A stretch of 64,000 nt of DNA from Nesterenkonia aurantiaca (GTDB taxonomy: Bacteria; Actinomycetota; Actinomycetes; Actinomycetales; Micrococcaceae): positions 124,001 to 188,000 of the forward strand of contig NZ_SOAN01000004.1 of assembly GCF_004364585.1 (NCBI RefSeq), given 5' to 3'. The translations under genes were made by a program, and so were the position numbers. Under the pieces are notes generated by a model. That model was not told the origin of the DNA. It worked only from the letters and a program-made list of their open reading frames with translations, and made no database searches. Below, one piece after another: positions 43,956-53,306 of the stretch (its first letter is position 1; every line of letters begins with the position of its first letter).

Positions 43956-45323
43956 TCACTCTCGCGGACCCTGTGTGTCCGGCTGATCCGCCTGGGATCT
44001 GGGTCTGATCCCGACGCCCGGCCGGGGGCTGGAGCGGGATCCGGCGCTGGAACCGGGGCTGCCCCAGAGCCGGTCGGAGAACACCACGCCGACGGCCAGT
44101 GCGCTTCCCGCCACGGCGACCGCGCCCGAAGCGCCTCCGCCGATCTCATCGGAGGCGATCCCTGCCAGGGTGAGGCCCAACGCTGCCCCCAGCAGCACTC
44201 CCCCGGCGACGGCGGTGAGCGCGGTGGGCAACCGAACAGCCGGCACTCCGACGGCCAGACCGGCATAGAGTCCCAGTACCAGCCGCCCCAGCACGGCCGC
44301 CTGGAACACGACGATCACGCTGAGCACCACCAGCGAGGCCAGGCCCTGGGGAAGCCCCATCGCCAACAGCAGCAGGATCAGGCTGGAGGCCAGCAGCACG
44401 ATGACATGCAGCCGCCGTCTGCGCAGGGTCAGCGGCGCGGTGAAGCTCGAGGGGTTCCATCGGGCGCAGAGAACTCCGGCGGTCGCCATGAGCCCAAGTG
44501 TCACCGCGAACCAGCTGGAGCGCTGGAGGGTCTGCGCGGCATCCAACGCCGTGATCCAGAGCGCACCCAGGACAAGGCCCACCGCCGCCGCCAGAAGGAT
44601 CGCCGCGCTGATCCCTGTGGCCCAGGAGATGACGTTCCTGGGCTGCTCGGCGCCCAGTCCGTGGTGTTCCAGAAGCTGTTGCTGGGCATGTTCCGCTCCT
44701 CCCAGGGGCAGCCGTGCGGAGTCGCTGGGCGACTCGAGCGGATGCTCCCGGTCCACGGCATAGATCGGCACCGCGATCGCGGTGAGAACCGCTGAGCTGA
44801 GCAGGCCCACGGTGGGCCCGAAGCTGAAGCTGAGCAGGACCAGCATCACTGGCGCGGTGATCAGGGCCGCGTCGTCGAGCCTGGCCTCCCTGCGCAGCAG
44901 GGCCCCCACCAGAGGTCCCGCAGGCCGAACCGAGCTGCCGGCGCGGCTGAAGCTGGCCACGGCTGGCGTGCTCAGACCAGCCAGGAGCGCGCAGACCAGC
45001 AGCAACGTGTAGATGGTCGCGTCGGAGGTGAGCGTATCTGCCTGGGTGAGTCGCTCCACGCTGCTGATCATGAGCACCAGCATCAGCACATGGGCGATGG
45101 CGCTGCTCAGCAGAACGTTGCGCACACCGAATCGCTCGGCGCTCGCCACGGCGGCGGGCGCGGAGATCGAGAGGCCGACCAGCGCTGAGGCGGTGAGCGT
45201 AGCAGTGGTGAACATCGACCCGGTGCTGGCGGCGGCGGCGATCATGACGCCCACCGGCAGCAACGGCCCGGGCATCCGGGCAGCCAGAGAGACCGTCGTG
45301 CTCAGCCCGGACCGGCCGCTCAC
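43956..45323 (-). CDS. MFS-like multi-pass membrane protein
   Basis: The 455 residues contain about 11-12 hydrophobic segments with loops rich in Arg and Pro, ending in a polar Ser/Arg/Pro tail. It resembles MFS transporters in shape (a long charged central loop from about residue 190 to 230), and the N-terminus LPVGVMIAAAASTGSMF fits a first helix. No family motif is decisive, and the substrate is unknown. GTG at 45323 overlaps the sbcC stop as GTGA, so it is the third gene of the sbcD-sbcC unit. Confidence 0.75.
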   Translation of the reverse strand: MSGRSGLSTTVSLAARMPGPLLPVGVMIAAAASTGSMFTTATLTASALVGLSISAPAAVASAERFGVRNVLLSSAIAHVLMLVLMISSVERLTQADTLTSDATIYTLLLVCALLAGLSTPAVASFSRAGSSVRPAGPLVGALLRREARLDDAALITAPVMLVLLSFSFGPTVGLLSSAVLTAIAVPIYAVDREHPLESPSDSARLPLGGAEHAQQQLLEHHGLGAEQPRNVISWATGISAAILLAAAVGLVLGALWITALDAAQTLQRSSWFAVTLGLMATAGVLCARWNPSSFTAPLTLRRRRLHVIVLLASSLILLLLAMGLPQGLASLVVLSVIVVFQAAVLGRLVLGLYAGLAVGVPAVRLPTALTAVAGGVLLGAALGLTLAGIASDEIGGGASGAVAVAGSALAVGVVFSDRLWGSPGSSAGSRSSPRPGVGIRPRSQADQPDTQGPRE

Positions 45324-48300
45324 GGGATGACCATCTCGGTGGTGGACCCGGCGCGGTGGCGGTGGATGCGCAGCTGGGTCGGGATTGCTCGGTGCATCTC
45401 GGTGACATGGCTGACCAGCCCCACCCTGCGGCCCTCGCCCTGGAGCCGGTGCAGGGCGGCCATCACATGTTCCAGCGTGTCCTCATCCAGCGAGCCGAAC
45501 CCCTCATCGATGAACAGGGACTCCATACCGATTCCGCCTGACTCGGCCTGGACCACCTCGGCGAGGCCCAGCGCCATCGAGAGCGAGGCCATGAAGGTCT
45601 CGCCGCCCGAGAGCGAGGAGGTGGGCCGTTCGACGTCGCTGTGGTCGTCGTGGACCTTCAGCTCCAGTCCGCGCAGCCCACGACCGCCCGCCTCGTCGCT
45701 GTGCTGCAGCTGGTACCGGTCTTCAGACATCGTGGCCAGGTGTCGGGAGGCCGCCTCGGCGACGCGTTCGAGGCGCGCTGCCAGGACGTAGGTGGTGAGC
45801 GTCATCTTCAAGGAGTTCTCGGGACCTGCACCATTGATGGTTGCGGCCAGCTCGCTTCTCATGCGCTGTTCTCCCAGTGCCGCGTCACGATGCCGCAGCG
45901 CGCCCAGAAGCTTGGCGCTCATGTCCTCCACAGCTTCACGCTGCGTGTCGAAGCGCAGCACCGCCGCCGCCGCGTCCGCTGCGGCCTGCGCTGCGGCGAG
46001 GCTGTCCTCGGCTGCGGTGTCGAGCTCCGCAGCTTCCGGCCGGGTCTGACCCTCGTCACGCCGACGCCTGCCAGCCCGGATGACCTCCTGCTCGGACTCG
46101 TAGTCGAGCTGCCGCTGCAGCTCGTCCCAGCGCTGGAGGCTCTGGTGCTGACTGTCCCGGACCTCCTGGGCCAGCTGGGCGCCCTGCAGATGGGCCCGGT
46201 CAGTGAACACCGAGGCCTCCAGTTCGGCGGCGGCGCTGCGCTGGGCACGATCCCGGTGGGACCGCAGAACGTCGGCCGCTTCGATCTGCCGCTGCGAGGT
46301 TCGCAGCTCCTCCAACACCCGCTCGAGCGCCTCGCGGCGCAGACGCAGCGAATCGTAGCGTCCGCGGAGTCCGGCCAGCGCCGCCTCGAGTTCAGCGATC
46401 TGGGTCCGCTGGTGCTTCAGCGTCGCCTGGGCCTGCTGCGCCTGGTGCTGCGCCTCCGTGTGCCGGGCGTCGCCGCGCCGCCGTTCGGCGACGCTGGCGT
46501 CCAGGCGTTCTCGCAGCTTGCGCTGCTCCGATCTGCGCTGCTCCGCGAGGGTGAGCGCCTCGCGAGCCTGTGCCAGCTCCTCCTCGGTGCGCTCGATCGG
46601 GATCTCAGCGGAGTCCGCGAGCTCCACCAGCACCGCGTCGCGCTGTGCGTTGAGGCTGCGGAGCTCGATCTGGGCTTCGCGGAGCTCATCCCGGGCGTTC
46701 TGCAGCTGAAGCTGGGTGTGTTCCACCTCTTCCCGGGTGATGGACGGGTCCTGGTCACCGGCAGGGTCGGGATGTTCGGTGGAGCCGCATACCAAGCAGG
46801 GTGCCCCGTCCTCGAGCTCGCCGGCAAGCTGCAGGGCGATGCTGCGCAGGTAGCTCTGCAGCCGCGCTCGATGCTGGTCCTGCACCTGGTCATGAGCGCG
46901 TTCGCGCTCGGCCTGGCGTTCCCGCCAGGACGCGCAGCGGTCTTGAAGCGCATCCCGGGTGCGCTGGGTCTGCGCGCGGATCGCGAGCAGGTCGGCGTGA
47001 GCGCGGGCCACATCCCTGGCGGCCTCTAACTCCTCTGGATCCTCGAGCGCAGTCTGCAGAGCCTGGTGCGCGGCGCGGAGGCGCTCCTGCTCCCCGGACA
47101 GGGCCTCGGCCTCGGCCTCTGCCTGCTCCTGCTGCTGCAGGGTCTGTGTCTGAGCCTCACGCAGCTGGGTGAGTCGGGTCTCGAGCTTCTCGGCGTCGGC
47201 CCCGGAGAGCCTGGCGCGCAGCGCGATCAGCTCCTCGATGGCCGCAAGGACCACCGCGGCCGCTGGTTCCTGGTCTTCAGCGAACAGGGCGCGGGGCGTG
47301 ACCTCCTCGGGTTGCAGGGCTGCGAACCCGCCCAGGCTCGATTCGGCCTCCTGGGTCGTCGTCGAGGCGGTCGCGCCCGCGGTCCGGTGCTCCTGTGCGG
47401 CCTCCTCGGCGGCATCGAACCAGGTCTGGATCTGCGCAGCCGACTCGTGCCGATCCAGCTGTGCGCGCAGCATCGAGATGTGCTCGCGCTGCGCCTCGTG
47501 GGCCGCACGCCGTTCGGCATGGTCGGCGAACCGACTCAGGGTCTCTTCGCGGGCTCGCAGCTCCTCCAACGCGGTGGAAGCCTGCTGAGCCGCCGCGTCG
47601 GCCGCCGCTGCGCTGCGCTGCAGCTGGGCGTGCCGGGTCTCGATGGCCCGAGCCACGCGGGGACTCAGCTCCGCCGGGCTGAGCTCTGCAAGCTCTGCCT
47701 CCCGGAGCCCTGGCTGCTCCGGGACGGCCACTGGCGCCTCGGGTGTCGACGGCGGAGCGACTTCCGGCGCAGTGCCGTCCATTGCGAGAGCATCCGGCGC
47801 AGGGTCGCCCGTTTCGGGAGCTTCCGGCGCAGGGTCGCCCGTTTCGGGAGCTTCCGGCGCAGGTCCGCCCGTTGCGAGAGCCTCCGGCGCAGGGCCGCCC
47901 GGTTCGGCGTCCGCGGGGGCTGGGAGCATCGCCACCGCGGCCTGGATCAGGTTCTCCCGGTGCATCGCGATCCTGGTGTCGCTGGCTTGGAGCTGCTGCT
48001 CGGCCTCCCGGGCCAGTTCACGCAGGTGTTTCTCCACCAGGGTGAACCGATCCGTGTCGAAGAGACGCTCGAGGAGGTCCTGCTTATCCTTGCTGCTGGC
48101 GTGCAGGAAGTGCGCAAAGGCCCCCTGGGGCAGCAGGATCACCTTGGTGAACTGGTGCAGGTCCAGTCCGAGCATGCGCTGCATCTCATCATTGGCCGCC
48201 TGGATGCCGGAGGTGTAGGGCTGCCAGGCTCCGTCCTGGAGAAATTCGACGACGACGCGCTGCCCGACCTCGCGCTGGCGGCTCGGGTCGCGCTTCTGGG

Positions 48301-48598
48301 GGCGGCCGTGGTGCGGTGAGCGCCAGACGCGGCAGCGCCGCCCGCCCTGGGTGAATTCCAGCTGCACATGGGGCTCGCTCTCGGCGGGCGCGTGGGTGCT
48401 CTTGAGCTGGGTCTTGTCTCGCTGACCCGGGACGTCTCCGTAGAGCGCGAAGGTCACCGCGTCAAGTATCGAGGTCTTGCCGGCACCGGTGCGTCCGCGC
48501 AGCAGGAACAGCCCGTCGGCGCCGAGCCGGTCGAAATCGATGATCTCGGTGCCGGGAAAGGGGCCGAAGGCGTGCAGGGTGAGCTGGTGCAGCTTCAT
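45320..48598 (-). CDS. sbcC: SbcC, ATPase subunit of the SbcCD nuclease
   Basis: SbcC is the SMC-like partner of SbcD that processes hairpins, protein-blocked ends and palindromes in DNA. Its Walker A is GRTGAGKT (35-42) and the C-terminal lobe has SLSGGETFMASLSMALGL and LFIDEGFGSLD. A long coiled-coil lies between. The zinc hook reads C601-L-V-C604-G, slightly different from the usual CPxC. At 1092 residues it is longer than most. An insertion of five Pro/Ala/Glu-rich decapeptide repeats lies at about residues 230-279, near the head-coil junction. ATG at 48598 overlaps the sbcD stop by 4 nt. Confidence 0.94.
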   Translation of the reverse strand: MKLHQLTLHAFGPFPGTEIIDFDRLGADGLFLLRGRTGAGKTSILDAVTFALYGDVPGQRDKTQLKSTHAPAESEPHVQLEFTQGGRRCRVWRSPHHGRPQKRDPSRQREVGQRVVVEFLQDGAWQPYTSGIQAANDEMQRMLGLDLHQFTKVILLPQGAFAHFLHASSKDKQDLLERLFDTDRFTLVEKHLRELAREAEQQLQASDTRIAMHRENLIQAAVAMLPAPADAEPGGPAPEALATGGPAPEAPETGDPAPEAPETGDPAPDALAMDGTAPEVAPPSTPEAPVAVPEQPGLREAELAELSPAELSPRVARAIETRHAQLQRSAAAADAAAQQASTALEELRAREETLSRFADHAERRAAHEAQREHISMLRAQLDRHESAAQIQTWFDAAEEAAQEHRTAGATASTTTQEAESSLGGFAALQPEEVTPRALFAEDQEPAAAVVLAAIEELIALRARLSGADAEKLETRLTQLREAQTQTLQQQEQAEAEAEALSGEQERLRAAHQALQTALEDPEELEAARDVARAHADLLAIRAQTQRTRDALQDRCASWRERQAERERAHDQVQDQHRARLQSYLRSIALQLAGELEDGAPCLVCGSTEHPDPAGDQDPSITREEVEHTQLQLQNARDELREAQIELRSLNAQRDAVLVELADSAEIPIERTEEELAQAREALTLAEQRRSEQRKLRERLDASVAERRRGDARHTEAQHQAQQAQATLKHQRTQIAELEAALAGLRGRYDSLRLRREALERVLEELRTSQRQIEAADVLRSHRDRAQRSAAAELEASVFTDRAHLQGAQLAQEVRDSQHQSLQRWDELQRQLDYESEQEVIRAGRRRRDEGQTRPEAAELDTAAEDSLAAAQAAADAAAAVLRFDTQREAVEDMSAKLLGALRHRDAALGEQRMRSELAATINGAGPENSLKMTLTTYVLAARLERVAEAASRHLATMSEDRYQLQHSDEAGGRGLRGLELKVHDDHSDVERPTSSLSGGETFMASLSMALGLAEVVQAESGGIGMESLFIDEGFGSLDEDTLEHVMAALHRLQGEGRRVGLVSHVTEMHRAIPTQLRIHRHRAGSTTEMVIP
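47761..47910 (-). repeat. Five 30-bp tandem repeats inside sbcC
   Basis: Five consecutive 30-bp units (47761-47790, 47791-47820, 47821-47850, 47851-47880, 47881-47910), the middle ones nearly identical, encode decapeptides of the type APETGDPAPE on the minus strand. The reading frame is kept because 30 is a multiple of 3. Confidence 0.93.
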
Positions 48599-49845
48599 GG
48601 CCGCACCGCCTGCAGAGTCCCCGAGATCAGGTGAGACTCCTCAAGGCTGGGTCCGCGTCCGCCGCGCACGTGTTCCAAGAATCCGTCGATGACCTCGGTG
48701 TCGGTGCGTGCCTGCTCCACCTTCGCCGAGTAGGTCCGGTGTGGGGCGTCCTGGCGTCCGGTGTGCGAGAACGAGGACATGTACGGGTAGACCTCCTGGA
48801 GCTGCTGGAAGGCGCGTGCCGGGCGGACCGGATCGGTAAGTCTGACCTGCACATAGGACTCCTCGTGCGCCGCCACCGTGTCCGGGCTCAGCAGCTCCTC
48901 GAGCGTCGCCTCCAGCTGCGCCAGGGGCCGCCCGATGTTCCAGTCCAGCGGCTGGGCCTGCTCTCCCGAACTCGAGTCCCAGAGCCAGGCTCCCTTGGCC
49001 TGTCGGGTCTCAGAGAAGGAGAGCCGCAGCGGGGATCCGCTGTAGCGTACGGTCTCGGAGAGCCGCTGACGCCCATGCAGGTGGCCCAGCGCGACGTAGT
49101 CGAAGCCGTTGAAGAGCTCAAGGGGCACCACGGACAGCCCGCCGATGCTGTCCTGGTGGTGCGTGGGCTGATCTCCGGCCGCGGCGTCCACGCCGATATT
49201 GCGCTCGGAGTCCGAGGCTGCCCCAGCGGCGGCGAAGAGGTGCGCCATGAGCACCACCTTCAGCTCCGCGCCGGGACTCACCCCGGGCTTCTCTGTGGTG
49301 TGCTCCGAGACCTCAGACGCTGTCGGCTCGCCGGCGGCCTGCCGACGCCGAGCCACGTCCGCCCAGATGCGCTCGATCACCTCTGCGGTGACCCCGGTAT
49401 GGTGTCCGCGGTCCAGCCCTAGGCTGGGCGCGAAGAGCTGCGGCTCCAGGTAGGGGATGCCATAGACCAGCGTCCTGCCGCCATCGGGCTCGCGGACCTC
49501 CACCGGGGACCATGAGTCGCTCAGGGAGCTGCGGATGTGCACGCCTGAACCGCGCATCAGGGCGCGTCCGAATCCCAGCCGCTGGGCGGAATCGTGGTTG
49601 CCCGGCGTGATGATCACCTGGGTCCCGCTCTCGGTCAGCCGCTGCAGCGTCTCTTCCAGGGCGGCGACGGCCCATTCGGGGGGAAGCGCGCGGTCATAGA
49701 CGTCTCCGGCGATCAGCACCACATCGACCTGGTGCTCGGTCACCGCGGCGCAGACCGTCTCGAGCATCTGCTCCTGTTCGGTGCGCAGGGAGTGTCCATG
49801 GAAGCCTCGACCGAGGTGGAAGTCCGATGTGTGGAGCCAGCGCAT
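48595..49845 (-). CDS. sbcD: SbcD, nuclease subunit of SbcCD
   Basis: This metallophosphoesterase-fold nuclease works with SbcC. It shows the metal motifs D8-F-H10 in HTSDFHLGR, IAGDVYDR, TPGNHDSA and GHLHGRQ, with the ordered Mre11-like layout. The protein is 416 residues, normal length. ATG at 49845 is supported by MRWLHTSDFHLG and by a TACCGT box 6 nt upstream with no ribosome site (leaderless); the frame stays open to 50475 but that part lies antisense to the divergent gene. It overlaps sbcC by 4 nt. Confidence 0.94.
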   Translation of the reverse strand: MRWLHTSDFHLGRGFHGHSLRTEQEQMLETVCAAVTEHQVDVVLIAGDVYDRALPPEWAVAALEETLQRLTESGTQVIITPGNHDSAQRLGFGRALMRGSGVHIRSSLSDSWSPVEVREPDGGRTLVYGIPYLEPQLFAPSLGLDRGHHTGVTAEVIERIWADVARRRQAAGEPTASEVSEHTTEKPGVSPGAELKVVLMAHLFAAAGAASDSERNIGVDAAAGDQPTHHQDSIGGLSVVPLELFNGFDYVALGHLHGRQRLSETVRYSGSPLRLSFSETRQAKGAWLWDSSSGEQAQPLDWNIGRPLAQLEATLEELLSPDTVAAHEESYVQVRLTDPVRPARAFQQLQEVYPYMSSFSHTGRQDAPHRTYSAKVEQARTDTEVIDGFLEHVRGGRGPSLEESHLISGTLQAVRP

Positions 49846-49851
49846 GCCCCC

Positions 49852-49905
49852 ACGGTATCGGCTGGCACGGACATGGCCCCGCACCACCCCGCAGGAGACT
49901 ATTCT
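49852..49905. promoter_or_regulatory. Divergent leaderless promoters of sbcD and the ADP-ribosylglycohydrolase-like gene
   Basis: TACCGT on the minus strand (49852-49857) is 6 nt from the sbcD ATG, and TATTCT on the plus strand (49900-49905) is 6 nt from GTG at 49912. Neither gene has a ribosome site. The 42 bp between the boxes must hold both -35 regions. Confidence 0.6.
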
Positions 49906-49911
49906 GAACGG

Positions 49912-50820
49912 GTGGAGACTGCCGAGAGACTGATCAGCCGCTTGCGCCCGGTGCTGGCCGCCGCCGTGGAGCCCCAGGCTCCGCAGCCACCTGGTGAGCC
50001 GATCGTGCTGCACGCCGAGGTGCTGCACCAGATGTGCACCGCCGATGGCCTGATGGAGCTGCTGGACTGGTCTCGCCAGGGACTCGGCGCGGATCCGCTC
50101 GCCTGCATGTGGCTCGGGTCGCTGCGCTGGTACCGGCTCATCACCGGGTCCTACCCGGAGCATGCGCCGCAGCCGCCGGCGCGCCCGCTGGATCAGGCGC
50201 TGACGCAGCTGAGCCGGCAGGGCGGGTTCACGGCGCGGACCGGCTCCGGCATGACGAGCCTGCGCGGACTCAGCCAGGGACAGATGGCCTATCCGAGCGC
50301 TCCGGCGCAACCGGAGTCCACCGATTCCGCCGTGCTGCTGCGCGCGGTGCCGATCGGCCTGGTGCCCTATATCGATGCGCCGATGCGACGGAGCTGGGTG
50401 CGCCAGGCCATCGCGCTCACGCACGGGCATCCCGAGCTGACACAGAGGGCCGAGGAGCTCGCTGATCTCGTGCACCGTCTGGCCGGCGGTCCCCCCGCAA
50501 AGGTGCTCCCCGAAGCCGCGGCGCAGCAGCAGGCGGCGCTCACCGCAGGCCTGGACGACGACGTCGCCGCCATCTTGGACCGCCAGCTCCGCGCCGCGGC
50601 CGGAGCGGGACCCGCGGCAGCCTCCGCTTCGGCAGCAGCCGCCGCTCCGGCAACCACCCGCGCAACAGCCTCAGCCCAGTTCAGCGCGTCATCCTCCGGT
50701 GACACCCCGAACTCCGGTGCCCGGCTCGGCGGCTCGGAGTCGACCGGGGAGCTGCGCACGATCTATGACGTGATCGAGGAGCTGGCCCAGAATTGGGAAG
50801 AGGTCACCCGGGCGCGTTGA
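49912..50820 (+). CDS. ADP-ribosylglycohydrolase-like protein, divergent
   Basis: This 302-residue protein shares the middle of the ADP-ribosylglycohydrolase fold: LGADPLACMWLGSLRWYRLITG, SLRGLSQGQM, DSAVLLRAVPIGLVPY and ALTHGHPELTQRAEELADL. The family removes ADP-ribose from arginine or related targets using two magnesium ions. However, neither the N-terminal GDALG metal motif nor a clear C-terminal D-x-DT motif is visible, and the C-terminus is an Ala/Ser-rich linker. It may be inactive or bind rather than hydrolyse ADP-ribose. The leaderless GTG start at 49912 is preferred; the frame further upstream is antisense to sbcD. Its 3' end overlaps the convergent exonuclease gene by 17 bp. Confidence 0.68.
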   Translation: METAERLISRLRPVLAAAVEPQAPQPPGEPIVLHAEVLHQMCTADGLMELLDWSRQGLGADPLACMWLGSLRWYRLITGSYPEHAPQPPARPLDQALTQLSRQGGFTARTGSGMTSLRGLSQGQMAYPSAPAQPESTDSAVLLRAVPIGLVPYIDAPMRRSWVRQAIALTHGHPELTQRAEELADLVHRLAGGPPAKVLPEAAAQQQAALTAGLDDDVAAILDRQLRAAAGAGPAAASASAAAAAPATTRATASAQFSASSSGDTPNSGARLGGSESTGELRTIYDVIEELAQNWEEVTRAR

Positions 50821-51934
50821 GCCGCAGAGTCGGCTCCTGCGCCTCGGGATCGGTGCCGGCCTCGGGCTTGGGATCCGCCACGGCCTCGGCCGCAGCGCTG
50901 AGCGGCCAGTGCGAGCCGAGCATCGCGCGGAACTCCTCCTCGGCGATCAGCCGCAGCCGCTGACCGTCTCGCTGCCGGCGCAGCGCCTCGCGCGCCTTGC
51001 TGCTGCGCAGCGGAAAGGACTGCTCCGGCTCGCGGAGCTCCCAGGCTTCGAAGCCGTCGCCGACCACCAGCAGCGTGGTGCCGGCGGTGACCCGGGAGGC
51101 GGTGGCCGCGCCCAGCGCGGCCACCAGCTCCTTGGCCTCGGCACGCGGGATCGCGAGGTTGCCGGTGAAGGTCAGCTGCTGGGCGAACAGCGGGTGGGCC
51201 GGGTCTGCCACCGAGGACGGCGGCAGGTTCTTGCCCTCGTCCTGCCAGCGCATCAGATCCGGCATATGCCGTGGCTGCGGGGCGGGCAGGCGAGCGTCGA
51301 AGAGGTGCGCCATGCCGCGCACCTGTCGGGTCGCCCGGGACTCCCGCGCCCTGGGGCCCTGCCAGGATTCCATGGTGCGCGCCGCGATCCCGCTCTCCTG
51401 GAAGAGCCGGTGGGTGGTCCCGACGTTGCGCCGGGCCGCGATGTCGCAGACCACCGCCGCCGAGGCCCGTGCGTCGTCGAGCGCGTAGTGGTGCTGGGTG
51501 AGCTGGTAGCCGGCCTCGGCGGCCGCCTTCGGCAGCGCATGGGAGGCGAGCTGGTAGTTCGCACGGGAGAGCCGCACTGAGCACAGACAGCTCAGGCCTG
51601 GGGAATCGAGCCCGCTGACCTCCAGTGCGGCTTCGAAGACCTCGATGTCGAAGCCGGCGTTGTGCGCGACCAGCACGTCCTCTCCGATGAAGCCCTGGAT
51701 CTCGCCGAAGAGTTCTCCGAAGCGCGGCGACTGGGCCACCGCGTCTGCGGTGATCCCGTGGATCGCGACGTTATGCGGGTCGAATCGGTCGAAGCCCTCC
51801 GGGGGACGCATCGCGGAGTAGTAGCTCTCGACCTCCGCTCCATCGCGGACCCTCACCAGTCCGATGGCGCAGGGAGACCCGCGGAATCCGTTGGCGGTCT
51901 CGAAGTCCACGGCCGTGAAGTTCAGGCCCTTCAC
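50804..51934 (-). CDS. DnaQ-like exonuclease with BRCT domain
   Basis: The N-terminal DEDDh 3'-5' exonuclease domain (about residues 1-170) starts TAVDFETANG with D10 and E12, and has HNAGFDIEVFEAAL and HHYALDDARASA, where the histidine/aspartate pair completes the site. A BRCT-like domain at about 240-320 (LTFTGNLAIPRAEAKELVAALGA) follows. Such two-domain proteins are common in actinobacteria and are thought to take part in DNA repair. ATG at 51934 overlaps the rdgB stop (ATGA), joining it to the nucleotide-pool operon. Its own 3' end overlaps the convergent ADP-ribosylglycohydrolase-like gene. Confidence 0.9.
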   Translation of the reverse strand: MKGLNFTAVDFETANGFRGSPCAIGLVRVRDGAEVESYYSAMRPPEGFDRFDPHNVAIHGITADAVAQSPRFGELFGEIQGFIGEDVLVAHNAGFDIEVFEAALEVSGLDSPGLSCLCSVRLSRANYQLASHALPKAAAEAGYQLTQHHYALDDARASAAVVCDIAARRNVGTTHRLFQESGIAARTMESWQGPRARESRATRQVRGMAHLFDARLPAPQPRHMPDLMRWQDEGKNLPPSSVADPAHPLFAQQLTFTGNLAIPRAEAKELVAALGAATASRVTAGTTLLVVGDGFEAWELREPEQSFPLRSSKAREALRRQRDGQRLRLIAEEEFRAMLGSHWPLSAAAEAVADPKPEAGTDPEAQEPTLRLNAPG

Positions 51935-52569
51935 CGGGTCAGCGCCTCCACGATGTGACCGCGCAGCGAGGCGAAGGCCTTGCCCCGGTGTGAGATCGCA
52001 TTCTTCTCTGCCATGGAGAGCTCGGCAGTGCTGCGGGTCTCCCCCACGGGCTGCAGGATCGGGTCATAGCCGAAGCCGCCCCGGCCCTGCGGCTCGCGCA
52101 GCAGCCTGCCCTGGAGGCGCCCGGTGGTGGTGAACTCGCTCGCCGGTGCGCCCTGAGCGTCGGGGATCACCAGGGAGGCCACGCAGACGAAGGCCGCGCC
52201 GCGGTGGGCCGGAGCGATGTCTGCGAGCTGTTCCAGCAGCAGCGCCAGATTCGCCTCGTCGGAGGCTTGGGCGCCGGCCCAGCGGGCAGAGAAGATTCCG
52301 GGGGCTCCGCCGAGGACGTCCACAGCGAGCCCGGAATCATCGGCCACGGCGGGCAGCCCGGTCTCGGCTGCCACTGCGCGCGCCTTCAGCAGTGAGTTCT
52401 CCTCGAAGGTCAGACCAGTCTCCGGGACCTCGGCGCAGCCGGCGGTGGCCGCATCGATGACCGCGGTCTCCAGATCGAGCTCGCTCAGCTGAGGACTTGA
52501 TCCGAGCAGGGCGCGGAATTCGCGGAGCTTTCCCGGATTTCTGGTGGCCAGCACGATCCTGGGCGTCAC
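51931..52569 (-). CDS. rdgB: RdgB/HAM1 non-canonical purine NTP pyrophosphatase
   Basis: This enzyme hydrolyses dITP, XTP and ITP to keep damaged purines out of DNA. It has [14 protein letters not shown] at the start, [36 protein letters not shown] and the C-terminal GGFGYDPI and SHRGKAF. It is 212 residues. The GTG at 52569 overlaps the rph stop as GTGA. Keeping it with rph and a DnaQ-like exonuclease groups nucleic-acid quality functions. Confidence 0.96.
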   Translation of the reverse strand: MTPRIVLATRNPGKLREFRALLGSSPQLSELDLETAVIDAATAGCAEVPETGLTFEENSLLKARAVAAETGLPAVADDSGLAVDVLGGAPGIFSARWAGAQASDEANLALLLEQLADIAPAHRGAAFVCVASLVIPDAQGAPASEFTTTGRLQGRLLREPQGRGGFGYDPILQPVGETRSTAELSMAEKNAISHRGKAFASLRGHIVEALTR

Positions 52570-53306
52570 GGGGCCAGCGCCTCCCGCTGCAGCTGGGCCA
52601 GCCGGTCGGTCCCTCCCAGGGCGAGGTCGAGCAGCCGGTCCAGCTCTGTGCGGTTGAACGGGGTTCCCTCGGCGGTGCCCTGGATCTCCACGAATTCCCC
52701 GGAACCGGTGACCACGACGTTCATATCGGTGCCCGCGGTGGAGTCCTCCGTGTAGGGCAGGTCGAGCACGGCCTGGCCTCCGGGGAGCACCCCGACCGAG
52801 ATCGCTGCCACGGAGTCCTTGAGCACGGCCGCGCGCTTGGACACGTGGCCCTGTTCGCGCGCCCATTCCACCGCGTCGGCCAGCGCCACGTAGGCCCCGG
52901 TGATCGCGGCGGTGCGGGTGCCGCCGTCGGCCTGCAGCACGTCGCAGTCCAGGGTGATCATGTTCTCGCCCAGCGCCTTGGTGTCCACGACCGCGCGCAG
53001 TGATCGGCCGATCAGCCGGGAGATCTCGTGGGTGCGCCCGCCGATCTTTCCCTTCACGGATTCACGTCCGGAGCGGGTGTTGGTGGCGCGGGGCAGCATC
53101 GCGTATTCGGCGGTGACCCAGCCTTCGCCCCGGCCCTTGAGCCAGCGCGGCACGTTGGACTCGAAGGAGGCGGTGCACAGCACTCGGGTGCCGCCGAACT
53201 CGATCAGCGCCGAGCCTTCGGCGTGGGCGTTCCAGTTCCGGGTGATGGTGACCGGGCGCAGCTCATCGGCTGCGCGTCCGTCGGTCCGCAGGGTGGTGAT
53301 AGTCAC
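52566..53306 (-). CDS. rph: Ribonuclease PH
   Basis: This phosphorolytic 3' exoribonuclease trims tRNA precursors. The 246-residue sequence shows [26 protein letters not shown], the RSLRAVVD region, the phosphate-binding [19 protein letters not shown], and [15 protein letters not shown] with the catalytic aspartates. It starts with GTG at 53306, overlapping the upstream stop as GTGA, and ends in a GTGA overlap with rdgB. The murI-MBL-rph-rdgB order is conserved in actinobacteria. Confidence 0.97.
   Translation of the reverse strand: MTITTLRTDGRAADELRPVTITRNWNAHAEGSALIEFGGTRVLCTASFESNVPRWLKGRGEGWVTAEYAMLPRATNTRSGRESVKGKIGGRTHEISRLIGRSLRAVVDTKALGENMITLDCDVLQADGGTRTAAITGAYVALADAVEWAREQGHVSKRAAVLKDSVAAISVGVLPGGQAVLDLPYTEDSTAGTDMNVVVTGSGEFVEIQGTAEGTPFNRTELDRLLDLALGGTDRLAQLQREALAP

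Noticed and set aside
47761-47910. CRISPR-like array
   Set aside because: The 30-bp units have no spacers between them and keep the sbcC reading frame, so they are coding tandem repeats.
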